DNA from: Planctomycetaceae bacterium
GTDB taxonomy: Bacteria; Planctomycetota; Phycisphaerae; Phycisphaerales; SM1A02
Length of the DNA stretch: 19,443 nucleotides
NCBI GenBank assembly: GCA_002737585.1
Contig: NSIA01000039.1
Coordinates: forward strand, 1-19,443
Direction of reading: 5' to 3'
Of the stretch, positions 5,715 through 13,135 are shown piece after piece. The notes below the pieces were generated by a model. It saw only the letters and a list, made by a program, of their open reading frames with translations. It had not been told where the DNA came from and did no database searches. Position 1 is the stretch's first letter; each line of letters begins with the position of its first letter. The position numbers were made by a program, and so were the translations under genes.

Positions 5715-6752
5715 TCAGCCGAGGAGTCGGCTGCTGCCTCCATTGCAATCGTTCAGGGCGATGCCGGCACGGACGCCCGTGCGGCGAGTGAGAATGCGAG
5801 GACCCGAGCGGGTCACTGCAATTGTGTGTTCAACATGAGCGGCAACCAGTCCAGGTGCAACGGCAACTGTCCAACGGTCTGCGGCCACTGATACTGGTAC
5901 CGGGATCAGGCATCCGGAATCGTCAATGACGCCCTGCGCACCCATGACCACGATTGGCTCAATCGCCAACACCATGCCAGGGAGCAGTGTGAAATCGCGG
6001 TACTCGCGCAGACCAGCGGATACGGTCGACGGAGCCTGCGGAGCTTCGTGGACAGAACGACCAACGCCATGTCCGTGCCAGCCATCAACCATGCCGTGCC
6101 CGCGAGAAACTGCAAAGCGCTGCATACGGCCAGCCACTTCGCTCCAGCGCATACCGGGCTGCATGGCAGAGATGCCAACATGCAGGGTCTGCCATGCGTC
6201 GGCGATGAAAGCATCAATGGTTGCATTGCTGATGACCAGGGCATCGGCAGCGTGCGCATCGAGCGCGTGATTCGTATTCGCAGGAACGCGCACCGTGACG
6301 GCGGCATCGGCGCACCATCCAGCAAAGCGTGCTCCGACATCAATCTTCACAACATCGCCCGCGTTGAGTACGCGCACGCCGGGAATGCCATGCACCACTT
6401 CATTGTTCACGCTGATGCAAGACGATGCCGGGAAAGCCGGTCCACCTGCAGCATGCGGATATCCAAGGAAGGATGGCTCAGCGCCATGCGCAACAATGGT
6501 TGCGCGCACCAAGGCATCAAGCTCGGCCGTGCTCACGCCAGCAACAACTGCTGCTTCAGCGGCTTCCAGTGCAGCAGCCACCACAACGCCAGAGCGTTCG
6601 ATGGCGGCAATCTCTTCTGCAGAACGAAGGTTCATAGCAGCGCGGCCGCTTGAAACAGAAGTGCCTGCCTGAGCAATCGATGTTCCATGCGAAAGTGCGC
6701 TTGGCAGCGCAGGGTTCGTGGATCCATGAAGCTCGGTAGCGACGTGATTCAT
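5715..6752 (-). CDS. map: Methionine aminopeptidase, type I, with N-terminal extension
   Basis: A 345-residue enzyme that removes the initiator Met from new proteins. All catalytic residues of the family can be placed: substrate His121 in EVVHGIP, metal ligands Asp138, Asp149, His228 (GHGVG), Glu265 (LAIEP) and Glu309 (VEHTIAVT), with His235 in SVHEAPQ. E. coli MAP has 264 residues. The extra length is mostly residues 1-39, rich in Ser/Ala/Gly, plus a C-terminal tail. The ATG at 6752 overlaps the secY stop as ATGA and has GGAG 9 bases upstream, so it is preferred to the family-like Met40 (position 6635), which has no ribosome-binding site. It follows secY directly, with no adk between. Confidence 0.95.
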   Translation of the reverse strand: MNHVATELHGSTNPALPSALSHGTSIAQAGTSVSSGRAAMNLRSAEEIAAIERSGVVVAAALEAAEAAVVAGVSTAELDALVRATIVAHGAEPSFLGYPHAAGGPAFPASSCISVNNEVVHGIPGVRVLNAGDVVKIDVGARFAGWCADAAVTVRVPANTNHALDAHAADALVISNATIDAFIADAWQTLHVGISAMQPGMRWSEVAGRMQRFAVSRGHGMVDGWHGHGVGRSVHEAPQAPSTVSAGLREYRDFTLLPGMVLAIEPIVVMGAQGVIDDSGCLIPVPVSVAADRWTVAVAPGLVAAHVEHTIAVTRSGPRILTRRTGVRAGIALNDCNGGSSRLLG

Positions 6753-8155
6753 CCGCGTGCGCTCCTCATCCGACTGCCACGAGCGTCGCCGCCCTGGCCG
6801 GAGAAGCCTTCGTAATTACGCATGACCAAGTTGGCCTCCAGGCGCTGAATCAGATCCAGACCAACGGAGACAACAATCAGGAGACCGGTACCACCCAGGA
6901 ACTGCGAAACCTGGAAGGGAATGCCCATGGCCTGCGTCACCAAGGTGGGAATCACGGCGATGATCGCCAAGAATCCAGCACCGACGTAGGTGATCCGACC
7001 AAGGACAGTCCGCAAATATTCAGCAGTGCGTGGACCAGGGCGGAGACCAGGGATGAAAGAACCGTGGTCCTTCAACTGCTTGGCCATATCGTCTGGGCTC
7101 ATCTGCACAGTGGTCCAGAAGTACGCAAAGAAGTAGATCATGGCGATTTCGCACACGATGTACGGGAAAGTTCCAATTTGACTCTCGCGGGAGATGAAGG
7201 TGGTGAAACCCTTCACAACCGAATCGTTCGCCGTGGCGTTATCCCACGCTCCAAAGATGGCTGACGGAAAGATCATCAACGAACTGGCAAAGATGATCGG
7301 CATCACGCCCGAGTGATTGATGCGTAATGGCAGGTAGTGCTTCTGACCGCCGTAGACCTTGCGGCCGCGCGTGTGCTTGGCCTGCTGAATCGGAATGCGT
7401 CGGGTGGCAACCGTCATGATGACGGCGCCAGCGGTGATGCCCACGAAGCTCAGCACCAGAATGGCGAGTCCAGCGATACCAATCTTGCCCGGCTCGGCGG
7501 TCTGGCGGGGGTCAAAGTTGTCGACCACCCAGCCGATTGCGTTCGGCATGCGGCTGAGAATGCCCGCGGTCAGAATGATGGAGACGCCGTTACCAATGCC
7601 GTACTTGTCGATTTGCTCGCCGAGCCACATGAGGAACAGACTGCCGGCCGTCAATGCAGTGATACCCACCACAAAGAAGATGGCGATCTGTGGTGCACTC
7701 TGCAGGAACATCGGCTGCACCAGGTTGGTGCCGCGCAGGTAATTGAGCCAGATATAGCCCTGAACAATGCAGAGACCCACGGTGACGTACCGGGTCCACT
7801 CCATGATCTTCTGCTGGCCAGACTGCCCTTCCTTCTTCAGTTCCTGCAGTGGCGGGTAGACCGCTTGCAGCAACTGGAAGATGATCGAAGCAGTGATGTA
7901 GGGCATGATGCCCAGGCCAAAGATGGTGCTTTGACCGAGCGAGCCGCCCGAGAAGATGCTGGCAAACTGCAACAAGCGACCAAAGCCAGTGGCGTTGGTT
8001 GCCGCAGTCTTGGCATTTTCAACCAAGGCTGACTGATCAACTCCAACCACCGGAATCCAGAAGCCGATGCGATAGACGGCCAACACGCCAAGCGTGAAGA
8101 GCACGCGGTTGCGCAACTCGGCGATACGGAAGATGTTGGCGAAGGCGCTAAGCAT
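6749..8155 (-). CDS. secY: Preprotein translocase subunit SecY
   Basis: A 468-residue polytopic membrane protein, the channel of the SecYEG translocon. About ten hydrophobic segments are visible, starting with VLFTLGVLAVYRIGFWIPVV near 18-37. Other family marks are the TM2 start IFGLGIMPYITASIIFQLL, the cytosolic loop RIPIQQAKHTRGRKVYGGQ, and the C5 loop FIPGLRPGPRTAEYL that contacts SecA and the ribosome. Length is slightly above the usual 430-440, partly from a loop near 215-230 and a Gly/Arg C-terminus. It starts 8 bases after rplO and overlaps map by 4 bases, which suggests translational coupling. Confidence 0.99.
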   Translation of the reverse strand: MLSAFANIFRIAELRNRVLFTLGVLAVYRIGFWIPVVGVDQSALVENAKTAATNATGFGRLLQFASIFSGGSLGQSTIFGLGIMPYITASIIFQLLQAVYPPLQELKKEGQSGQQKIMEWTRYVTVGLCIVQGYIWLNYLRGTNLVQPMFLQSAPQIAIFFVVGITALTAGSLFLMWLGEQIDKYGIGNGVSIILTAGILSRMPNAIGWVVDNFDPRQTAEPGKIGIAGLAILVLSFVGITAGAVIMTVATRRIPIQQAKHTRGRKVYGGQKHYLPLRINHSGVMPIIFASSLMIFPSAIFGAWDNATANDSVVKGFTTFISRESQIGTFPYIVCEIAMIYFFAYFWTTVQMSPDDMAKQLKDHGSFIPGLRPGPRTAEYLRTVLGRITYVGAGFLAIIAVIPTLVTQAMGIPFQVSQFLGGTGLLIVVSVGLDLIQRLEANLVMRNYEGFSGQGGDARGSRMRSARG

Positions 8156-8163
8156 TCAGGTTC

Positions 8164-8610
8164 TTACTCAACAACGGTGGCGGTGCCGCCAACCTTCTCG
8201 ATCTTTTCCTTGGCAGTCACGGAGAACTTGGCGGCGACGATCTTCAGCTTCTTGGTGATGTCACCATGGCCGAGGACCTTGAGCGGAAGCGTCGCATCCG
8301 GCACGAGGCCGATCTTGGCGAGCGCAGCCACATCAACCGTCGCGCCATTTTCGAAGTGCTTGTCGAGGACCTGCACGTTGACCACGTGGAACAGGGTTCG
8401 GAAGCCATTCTTAAAGCCACGCTTGGGGAAGCGACGCATGAACGGCGTTGCGCCGCCCTGGTAGCCGGGTCGGCTCGACCAACCTGCACGGCTCTTGGCG
8501 CCGTTGTGACCGCGGGTACTGGTACCACCAATACCGCTGCCTTCGCCGCGACCAACGCGCTTGCGAGGACGGTGTTTGCCGGCGACCTTCGTAATGTCAT
8601 GAATCATCAT
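8164..8610 (-). CDS. rplO: 50S ribosomal protein L15
   Basis: A 148-residue uL15. The N-terminal glycine- and arginine-rich part (KRVGRGEGSGIGGTSTRGHN at 17-36) threads into 23S rRNA, and FPKRGFKN and the C-terminal beta domain are typical. Two adjacent ATG codons (8610 and 8607) could serve as start; AAGGAA lies about 11 bases upstream. It follows rpsE after a 93-base gap where rpmD is expected, and precedes secY by 8 bases. Confidence 0.98.
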   Translation of the reverse strand: MMIHDITKVAGKHRPRKRVGRGEGSGIGGTSTRGHNGAKSRAGWSSRPGYQGGATPFMRRFPKRGFKNGFRTLFHVVNVQVLDKHFENGATVDVAALAKIGLVPDATLPLKVLGHGDITKKLKIVAAKFSVTAKEKIEKVGGTATVVE

Positions 8611-8633
8611 GGCGGGGGGTGTTCCTTGCCTTG

Positions 8634-8650
8634 GAAGCTATGAAAGCTTC
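8634..8650 (-). other. Hairpin in the rpsE-rplO gap, where rpmD is missing
   Basis: GAAGCT (8634-8639) and AGCTTC (8645-8650) form a 6-bp stem with a 5-base loop. The gap of 93 bases (8611-8703) is too short for an L30 gene of about 60 codons, and I see no remnant of one. Confidence 0.35.
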
Positions 8651-8703
8651 GAGGAAGTAAAGAGGTGTATGGATCGTTAACTAAATCAGGAAGCTGTAGA
8701 AAT

Positions 8704-9399
8704 TCAGGATGCTGGTGGCGCGGACGGTGCTGGAGCAGTAGCGGGCGCAGCAGCTGCGGACTCTTCGAAACGACGCGGAGCGCGTGGGCCGCCGCGGCCA
8801 CCACGACGACGCTCGTCGCCGAGGGTGTTCTTTGGAGCCTGCATCTTGTCGCCAGACTTGGCTTGTGGCATTGCAGCCAAGCCACGTTCAACTGACTCTT
8901 CGACGTAGGTCGCACCGATGCTCACGCCGCGGAGTTGTTCAACCTTTTCACGAGTCTGCAACTGCTCGAGTGCATTGATCACGGCCTTGACGAGGTTCTT
9001 TGGGTTGGTTGATCCGTAGCCCTTGGTGAGGCAGTCCTGGATGCCGAGCATCTCAAGAACAGCGCGCACTGCGGCGCCGGCGAGAACGCCGGTACCAGGG
9101 TTGGCAGGAACCAAGCGCACCTTTGAGGCACCGAAGTGACCTTCAACGGCATGCGGAATGGTCTTGCGGAGCAGCGGGTAGCGAACCATCTTGCGACGGG
9201 CTTCCTTCTGCGCCTTCTCAACAGCAAGCGGAACTTGCTTGCTCTTGGCGTAGCCGATGCCGATTTGGCCCTGCTTGTCGCCAACCACGACGAGCGCGGC
9301 AAAGCTGAAGCGGCGTCCGCCGGCAACGGTGGAACTGGTGCGATACACGCCCACCGTAGTGGACTCGATGCTTGATGATTCGTCGATGAGCTCAGCCAT
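8704..9399 (-). CDS. rpsE: 30S ribosomal protein S5 with low-complexity tail
   Basis: A 231-residue uS5, which helps decoding accuracy and lines the mRNA entry channel. The double-stranded-RNA-binding N-domain carries GRRFSFAALVVVGDKQGQIG near 28-47 and GYAKSKQVPLAVEKA; the C-domain carries LVPANPGTGVLAGAAVRAVL and GSTNPKNLVKA. E. coli S5 has 167 residues. The extra part (from about 175) is an Arg/Gly run (RRRGGRGGPRAPRRF) followed by Ala/Pro repeats, probably disordered. No strong Shine-Dalgarno precedes ATG 9399. It lies between rplR and rplO as expected, but without rpmD after it. Confidence 0.98.
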   Translation of the reverse strand: MAELIDESSSIESTTVGVYRTSSTVAGGRRFSFAALVVVGDKQGQIGIGYAKSKQVPLAVEKAQKEARRKMVRYPLLRKTIPHAVEGHFGASKVRLVPANPGTGVLAGAAVRAVLEMLGIQDCLTKGYGSTNPKNLVKAVINALEQLQTREKVEQLRGVSIGATYVEESVERGLAAMPQAKSGDKMQAPKNTLGDERRRGGRGGPRAPRRFEESAAAAPATAPAPSAPPAS

Positions 9400-9456
9400 G
9401 TCTTGGACTCGCTTTAATTCGTCTGCGTAGGCAGTGGATTCGGGTGTTTAATCGGC

Positions 9457-9819
9457 TCAGAACAGCAGGCCGCCCTCGCGGGCGCCCTCAGCAACAGCCT
9501 CGACACGGCCGTGGTAACGGAAGCCGTTGCGGTCGAAGACAACGGTGGTAACTCCAGCCTGCTTCGCGCGCTCGGCGAGGGCCTTGCCAATTTCCTTGGC
9601 GGCACCAATGTTGCCGCCCTTCTTGGCCACGGCAGAAACATCGAGCGAACTTGCGGATGCAACGGTGCATCCGGCCAGATCGTCGATGAGCTGCGCGTAG
9701 ATGTGTTGCAGCGAGCGATAGACGCTGAGGCGGGGACGCGTTGGCGTACCCGAGAGGGTCTTGCGCATGCCCTTCTTGCGTCGGTCGCGGCGGAAAGTCT
9801 TTGCTGTGCTCTTGTCCAT
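9457..9819 (-). CDS. rplR: 50S ribosomal protein L18
   Basis: A 120-residue uL18, which binds 5S rRNA in the central protuberance. The basic N-terminus, TRPRLSVYRSLQHIYAQLIDD near 27-47, the middle IGKALAERA and the C-terminal FDRNGFRYHGRVEAVAEGAR are the family signatures. Length is normal. GAAGGA precedes the ATG by about 8 bases. It lies 24 bases after rplF and 57 bases before rpsE, in the standard spc order. Confidence 0.98.
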   Translation of the reverse strand: MDKSTAKTFRRDRRKKGMRKTLSGTPTRPRLSVYRSLQHIYAQLIDDLAGCTVASASSLDVSAVAKKGGNIGAAKEIGKALAERAKQAGVTTVVFDRNGFRYHGRVEAVAEGAREGGLLF

Positions 9820-9843
9820 AGTCGTATTCCTTCAATGCGCGGC

Positions 9844-10395
9844 TTAGGAGCCGAACGCCTTACCCTGCTTGCGCTGGATGACTTCAGTGGTGTATTTGAT
9901 GCCCTTGCCGTTGTACGGTTCTGGCTTACGCTTGGCGCGGCACTTGGAGGCGAACTCGCCTACGGCCTGCTTGTCCGGTCCGCTGACGGTGATCATCATC
10001 TGCACCACCTCAACCTTGACGCCTTCGGGGATGGCAACATCGAGGGTGTTGGCGAAGCCCACGGTGAGCACGAGCTTCTTGCCCTGCACCTTGGCACCCC
10101 AACCGACGCCGACGATTTCGAGCTTCTTCTCGTAGCCCTTGAGCACGCCTTCAACCGCTGTTGCGATGAGTGCGCGAGTGGTGCCCCAGAAGGCCCGGTT
10201 GCTGCCGAGTTCCACGATCGCGGGATCCATGGTGACTTCGACAATGGCGCCCTCAAGTTTGACGCCGACTTCTGGTCGGTACGTCATTGAGAGTTTGCCC
10301 TTGGGACCCTCGAAATTGACAGTTCTGGCAGCCGGATTAACGGCAACCTTAACTCCTGCGGGGATCATGACGGGCTTACGTGCGATGCGAGACAT
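9844..10395 (-). CDS. rplF: 50S ribosomal protein L6
   Basis: A 183-residue uL6, near the factor-binding site of the large subunit. It opens MSRIARKPVMIPAGVKVAV, shows the first beta domain with FEGPKGKLS, and ends with the conserved PEPYNGKGIKYTTEVIQRKQGK stretch (near 155-178). Length is normal. AGGAG lies 9 bases before the ATG. It follows rpsH by 28 bases. Confidence 0.98.
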   Translation of the reverse strand: MSRIARKPVMIPAGVKVAVNPAARTVNFEGPKGKLSMTYRPEVGVKLEGAIVEVTMDPAIVELGSNRAFWGTTRALIATAVEGVLKGYEKKLEIVGVGWGAKVQGKKLVLTVGFANTLDVAIPEGVKVEVVQMMITVSGPDKQAVGEFASKCRAKRKPEPYNGKGIKYTTEVIQRKQGKAFGS

Positions 10396-10423
10396 GCTGC
10401 TGCTCCTGAGTCGCTGTGAATGG

Positions 10424-10822
10424 TCAACCGACGGTCGCGACGACTTCGCCGCCGAGGCGCTTCTCGCGACACTCGCGATCGCTCATGACGCCGTGGCTGG
10501 TGGAAACGATGGCAATACCGAGACCCGACATCGGGCGCGGCAGTTCCTCGACACCGCGGTACACGCGGCAACCGGTACGCGAAACGCGCTCGAGGTGATG
10601 AATAAGCATCTCGCCACGTGGGCCGTACTTGAGGTCGACGCGGATGAGGCCTTGACGGCCGTCGGCGACGAGCTCGAAGCTGCGGATGTAGCCCTCTTTG
10701 ACGAGGACTCCCGCGACTCCGTGGTTGAGCTTGTTGTTTAGGACGAGCACCTGCTTCGCCCGATTTCGGCAGGCGTTACGGATGCGGGTGAGCATGTCAG
10801 CAGTGAGGTCTTGAAGCGCCAT
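10424..10822 (-). CDS. rpsH: 30S ribosomal protein S8
   Basis: A 132-residue uS8, which binds helix 21 of 16S rRNA; in E. coli it is the translational repressor of the spc operon. Typical parts are DMLTRIRNACR at 9-19, VLVKEGYIRSFEL and the C-terminal GLGIAIVSTSHGVMSDRECR. The last stretch matches the S8 signature, with Arg/Glu replacing the usual AR/KKxNVGGE ending. GAAGGAG precedes the ATG. It lies 36 bases after rpsN. Confidence 0.98.
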   Translation of the reverse strand: MALQDLTADMLTRIRNACRNRAKQVLVLNNKLNHGVAGVLVKEGYIRSFELVADGRQGLIRVDLKYGPRGEMLIHHLERVSRTGCRVYRGVEELPRPMSGLGIAIVSTSHGVMSDRECREKRLGGEVVATVG

Positions 10823-10858
10823 GTTCGGCTCCTTCTAATTCGTTGATCTTGGAGAGGG

Positions 10859-11044
10859 TCACCAGGACGCCTTACGCATGCCGGGGACCATGCCCTGGAG
10901 CGCGAGCTCCCGGAGCATGTGTCGGCAGATACGGAACTTGCGATAGTTGCCACGGGCGCGGCCTGTGATCTCGCACCGGAGCTGCTCTCGGCTTGAGAAC
11001 TTCGGCTTCCGACTCATCTTTGCAAATACTCGCTTGCTAGCCAT
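10859..11044 (-). CDS. rpsN: 30S ribosomal protein S14, short form with degenerate zinc site
   Basis: A 61-residue uS14 of the short (zinc-type) length, ending in the family signature GMRKASW. The zinc form has Cys24, Cys27, Cys40 and Cys43. Here the residues are Cys24, Thr27, Cys40 and Met43, so each CXXC pair has lost its second Cys and normal zinc binding is unlikely. The spacing around the site is otherwise unchanged, so the site appears to have decayed within a short-form gene rather than being the long C-minus form (about 100 residues) found in E. coli. AAGGA precedes the ATG. The gene lies between rplE and rpsH, the usual place. Confidence 0.95.
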   Translation of the reverse strand: MASKRVFAKMSRKPKFSSREQLRCEITGRARGNYRKFRICRHMLRELALQGMVPGMRKASW

Positions 11045-11136
11045 TCAGGTGTTCCTTGTCGAGCTTTCGGTCAGTTCGATCGTTCAGTGATTCGTTCGTT
11101 TGGGCCGGCGCGTGCCGACCTCTGGGTTTGTTTCGA

Positions 11137-11748
11137 TTACTTCTTCTTGCGGTCGTCAGGCTTCTCAAACGGCATGCCCAATTCAGCCAACGCGAAGCGG
11201 CTCATCTTGGGATCGCTGTTGCGGAAGACGATGGTGATGTTCATTCCGTGGAAGAACGTCACGCTCGCCATGTTGATCTCCGGCCACACGGCTTGCTCGC
11301 TGAGGCCGAAGCTCCAGGAACCGCCCTTGTCAAATGATCGATCATTCACGCCTCGGAAGTCCTTGATACGCGGAATCGCGAGGTTCATGAGACGATCGAG
11401 GAAGCTCCACATCTTGTCGCGACGCAGCGTGACCATGAAGCCGCTGGGGGCGCCTTCACGAACCTTAAAGTTCGAGACGCTCTTCTTGGCAATGGTCATG
11501 ACGGCCTTCTGGCCGGTGATCTTGCGATAGGTGTCGTACACCGTGTCGCGGATCTCGGGCTTGAGCTTCTGGTTTTCCAGTTGCTTGCCGACGCCGGTAT
11601 TGACGATGACCTTCTCGATCACCGGAACTTGGTTGATGTTGGTCAGACCGAACTCTTTCATGATCTTCGGAGCAACCTGCTCCATATACATCGTGTGGAG
11701 CCGAGACTTGGTGGATGTGGTGGCTGTGGTGGTCATCGTTGGGCTCAC
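11137..11748 (-). CDS. rplE: 50S ribosomal protein L5
   Basis: A uL5, which binds 5S rRNA and touches P-site tRNA. Family marks are INQVPVIEKVIVNTGVG near 38-54, KITGQKAVMTIAKKSVSNFKVREG near 76-99 and the C-terminal GMNITIVFRNSD. The start is uncertain: GTG 11748 overlaps the rplX stop as GTGA (203 residues) and has AAGG a few bases upstream, while ATG 11736 would give 199 residues but has no ribosome-binding site. The first 15 residues are Thr/Ser-rich and not conserved. A 92-base spacer follows before rpsN. Confidence 0.97.
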   Translation of the reverse strand: MSPTMTTTATTSTKSRLHTMYMEQVAPKIMKEFGLTNINQVPVIEKVIVNTGVGKQLENQKLKPEIRDTVYDTYRKITGQKAVMTIAKKSVSNFKVREGAPSGFMVTLRRDKMWSFLDRLMNLAIPRIKDFRGVNDRSFDKGGSWSFGLSEQAVWPEINMASVTFFHGMNITIVFRNSDPKMSRFALAELGMPFEKPDDRKKK

Positions 11749-12110
11749 TTAGCCTTCTTGCCGGCGGCTGCGGCCGGGGTCTTGCGAGCTGGGGAGACGA
11801 CGCCGAGTTCCTTGCCGCTCTTAGCAGCAACGCGAACCTTGGAGCCGTCGGCCTTCACGGCGAAGCGCACGCGAGTGGGCTTGCCGTCAGCGATCGGGCT
11901 GACCTTGGAAATGTGGATGGCGAGTTCAAGCTTGACAATCGCGCCCTTTGGACGCAGTTGGGTCGGCTTCATGTGCTTGGTGCGGAGATTGATCCCCTTC
12001 ACCACGCAGCGCGAGGTTGAAGGATCAACTGACATGACCTCACCGGTCTTGCCCTTGTCGGAGCCAGAGCGGACGAAGACAACATCACCCTTGCGGATGT
12101 GGGCTGGCAT
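11745..12110 (-). CDS. rplX: 50S ribosomal protein L24
   Basis: A 121-residue uL24, an early assembly protein of the large subunit. The N-terminal KOW motif (IRKGDVVFVRSGSDKGKTGE at 5-24) and INLRTKHMKPT are typical. The C-terminus ends in an Ala/Lys-rich tail. Its ATG shares a base with the rplN stop (TAATG), and its TGA overlaps the rplE GTG, so the three genes are probably translated together. Confidence 0.98.
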   Translation of the reverse strand: MPAHIRKGDVVFVRSGSDKGKTGEVMSVDPSTSRCVVKGINLRTKHMKPTQLRPKGAIVKLELAIHISKVSPIADGKPTRVRFAVKADGSKVRVAAKSGKELGVVSPARKTPAAAAGKKAK

Positions 12111-12496
12111 TAGATGACCTCCGTAGCGAGGGACACGATCTTCATGAAGTTCTTCTCGCGAAGTTCACGAGCGACGGCGCCGAAGATGCGGGTGCCCTTC
12201 GGATTGCCTTCCTTGTCAACGAGGACGCATGCGTTCGAATCGAATCGAACGTAGCTGCCATCGGAGCGGCGGGTCGGTGACTTCACGCGGACGATGACTG
12301 CCTCAGCCTTGTCGCCGGACTTGACTTGACCGTTCGGGATCGCGTCCTTGATGGCGCAGATCACGCGGTCACCGACGCCCATGGAGGCGCGGGTGAAACG
12401 TCCGGTGGCGGTAGAGACGCCGAGTACGCCGATCACCATGGCGACCTTTGCGCCACTGTTGTCAGCCACTTCGAGTCTGGATTCCTTCTGAATCAT
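12110..12496 (-). CDS. rplN: 50S ribosomal protein L14
   Basis: A 128-residue uL14 at the interface side of the large subunit. It starts MIQKESRLEVADNSGAKVAM, as the family does, and contains CAIKDAIPNG, NACVLVDKEGNPKGTRIFG and the REKNFMKIVSLA ending. The protein is a few residues longer than the usual 122, from a short insertion near 73-80. An AGGAA site precedes the ATG. It lies 65 bases after rpsQ; that spacer holds two hairpins. Confidence 0.98.
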   Translation of the reverse strand: MIQKESRLEVADNSGAKVAMVIGVLGVSTATGRFTRASMGVGDRVICAIKDAIPNGQVKSGDKAEAVIVRVKSPTRRSDGSYVRFDSNACVLVDKEGNPKGTRIFGAVARELREKNFMKIVSLATEVI

Positions 12497-12515
12497 GCTT
12501 GTTCCTGTCTTCGTT

Positions 12516-12555
12516 GTCCCGAAATCGGGACGTGTTGCGCGGGGCTCATTGCCCC
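12516..12555 (-). other. Twin hairpins in the rpsQ-rplN spacer
   Basis: In transcript order, GGGGC/GCCCC (12541-12545 with 12551-12555, 5-base loop) is followed by GTCCCG/CGGGAC (12516-12521 with 12526-12531, 4-base loop). No T-run follows, so termination is unlikely. They sit just after rpsQ and before the rplN ribosome-binding site. Confidence 0.35.
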
Positions 12556-12561
12556 ATCAAT

Positions 12562-12888
12562 TCACTTCTTCTTCTTGGTGCCAGCGTCTGCTTCAAAGAC
12601 CATCTCGGCCTTCGCCGGAGCCTTCTCTACAACGCGGACAACGGTCCAATGCTTGGTTCGGGAAATCGGACGGCACTCCGCGATTTCAACGCGGTCGCCG
12701 ACGCCGGTCTCATTCTTCGCATCATGCACATGCAGGACGGTGCGCTTGCGCACGTACTTGCCGTACTTGGGGTGCTTAGAGACGTACTGGATCGTCACCT
12801 TGCGCGTCTTCTCCCGCGAGGCGGTTTCGACGATGCCGATGCGATGCTGAGCGTTCTCAGTGACGTTGATCTCTGCCTTGGTACTCAC
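12562..12888 (-). CDS. rpsQ: 30S ribosomal protein S17
   Basis: A 108-residue uS17, an early-binding OB-fold protein of the small subunit. HRIGIVETASREKTRKVTIQ near 15-34, HPKYGKYVRKRTVLHVHDA near 39-57 and GDRVEIAECRPISRTKHW near 64-81 are the family signature. The C-terminus has about 20 extra residues ending in a Lys run. The start is GTG 12888, overlapping the rpmC TGA as GTGA; no in-frame ATG lies near enough to replace it. Confidence 0.98.
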   Translation of the reverse strand: MSTKAEINVTENAQHRIGIVETASREKTRKVTIQYVSKHPKYGKYVRKRTVLHVHDAKNETGVGDRVEIAECRPISRTKHWTVVRVVEKAPAKAEMVFEADAGTKKKK

Positions 12889-13085
12889 GTGGTGACCTTC
12901 TTCATGCGGGTGGTTCGCTCGGTCAGAAGACGCGCCAAGAGTTGGCGATTCTTCTTGAACTGGGACGAGTCCTTGATCTTCTCAGTGATCGTCTGGGCGC
13001 GGAGCTCATAGAGCTTCTTGCGGAGACGGGCTGCTTCGGCGGCGATTTCTTCGTCGCGGAGCTTTTTGACTTCAGCTGCCTTCAT
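12885..13085 (-). CDS. rpmC: 50S ribosomal protein L29
   Basis: A 66-residue uL29, a two-helix hairpin next to the exit tunnel that helps dock trigger factor and SRP. Typical features are MKAAEVKKLRDEEI at the start, LRKKLYELRAQTITEKI near 21-37 and the second helix NRQLLARLLTERT. Length is normal. It lies 50 bases after rplP and overlaps rpsQ by 4 bases, which suggests coupling. Confidence 0.97.
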   Translation of the reverse strand: MKAAEVKKLRDEEIAAEAARLRKKLYELRAQTITEKIKDSSQFKKNRQLLARLLTERTTRMKKVTT

Positions 13086-13135
13086 CTTTTGGCTGCCTTT
13101 CGAGTGGGGTAGTTCGGGTGGAATTCAATGACTGA

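Noticed and set aside
9511..10290. Plus-strand open frame of 259 codons
   Set aside because: It is antisense to rplR and rplF, which account for the sequence fully.
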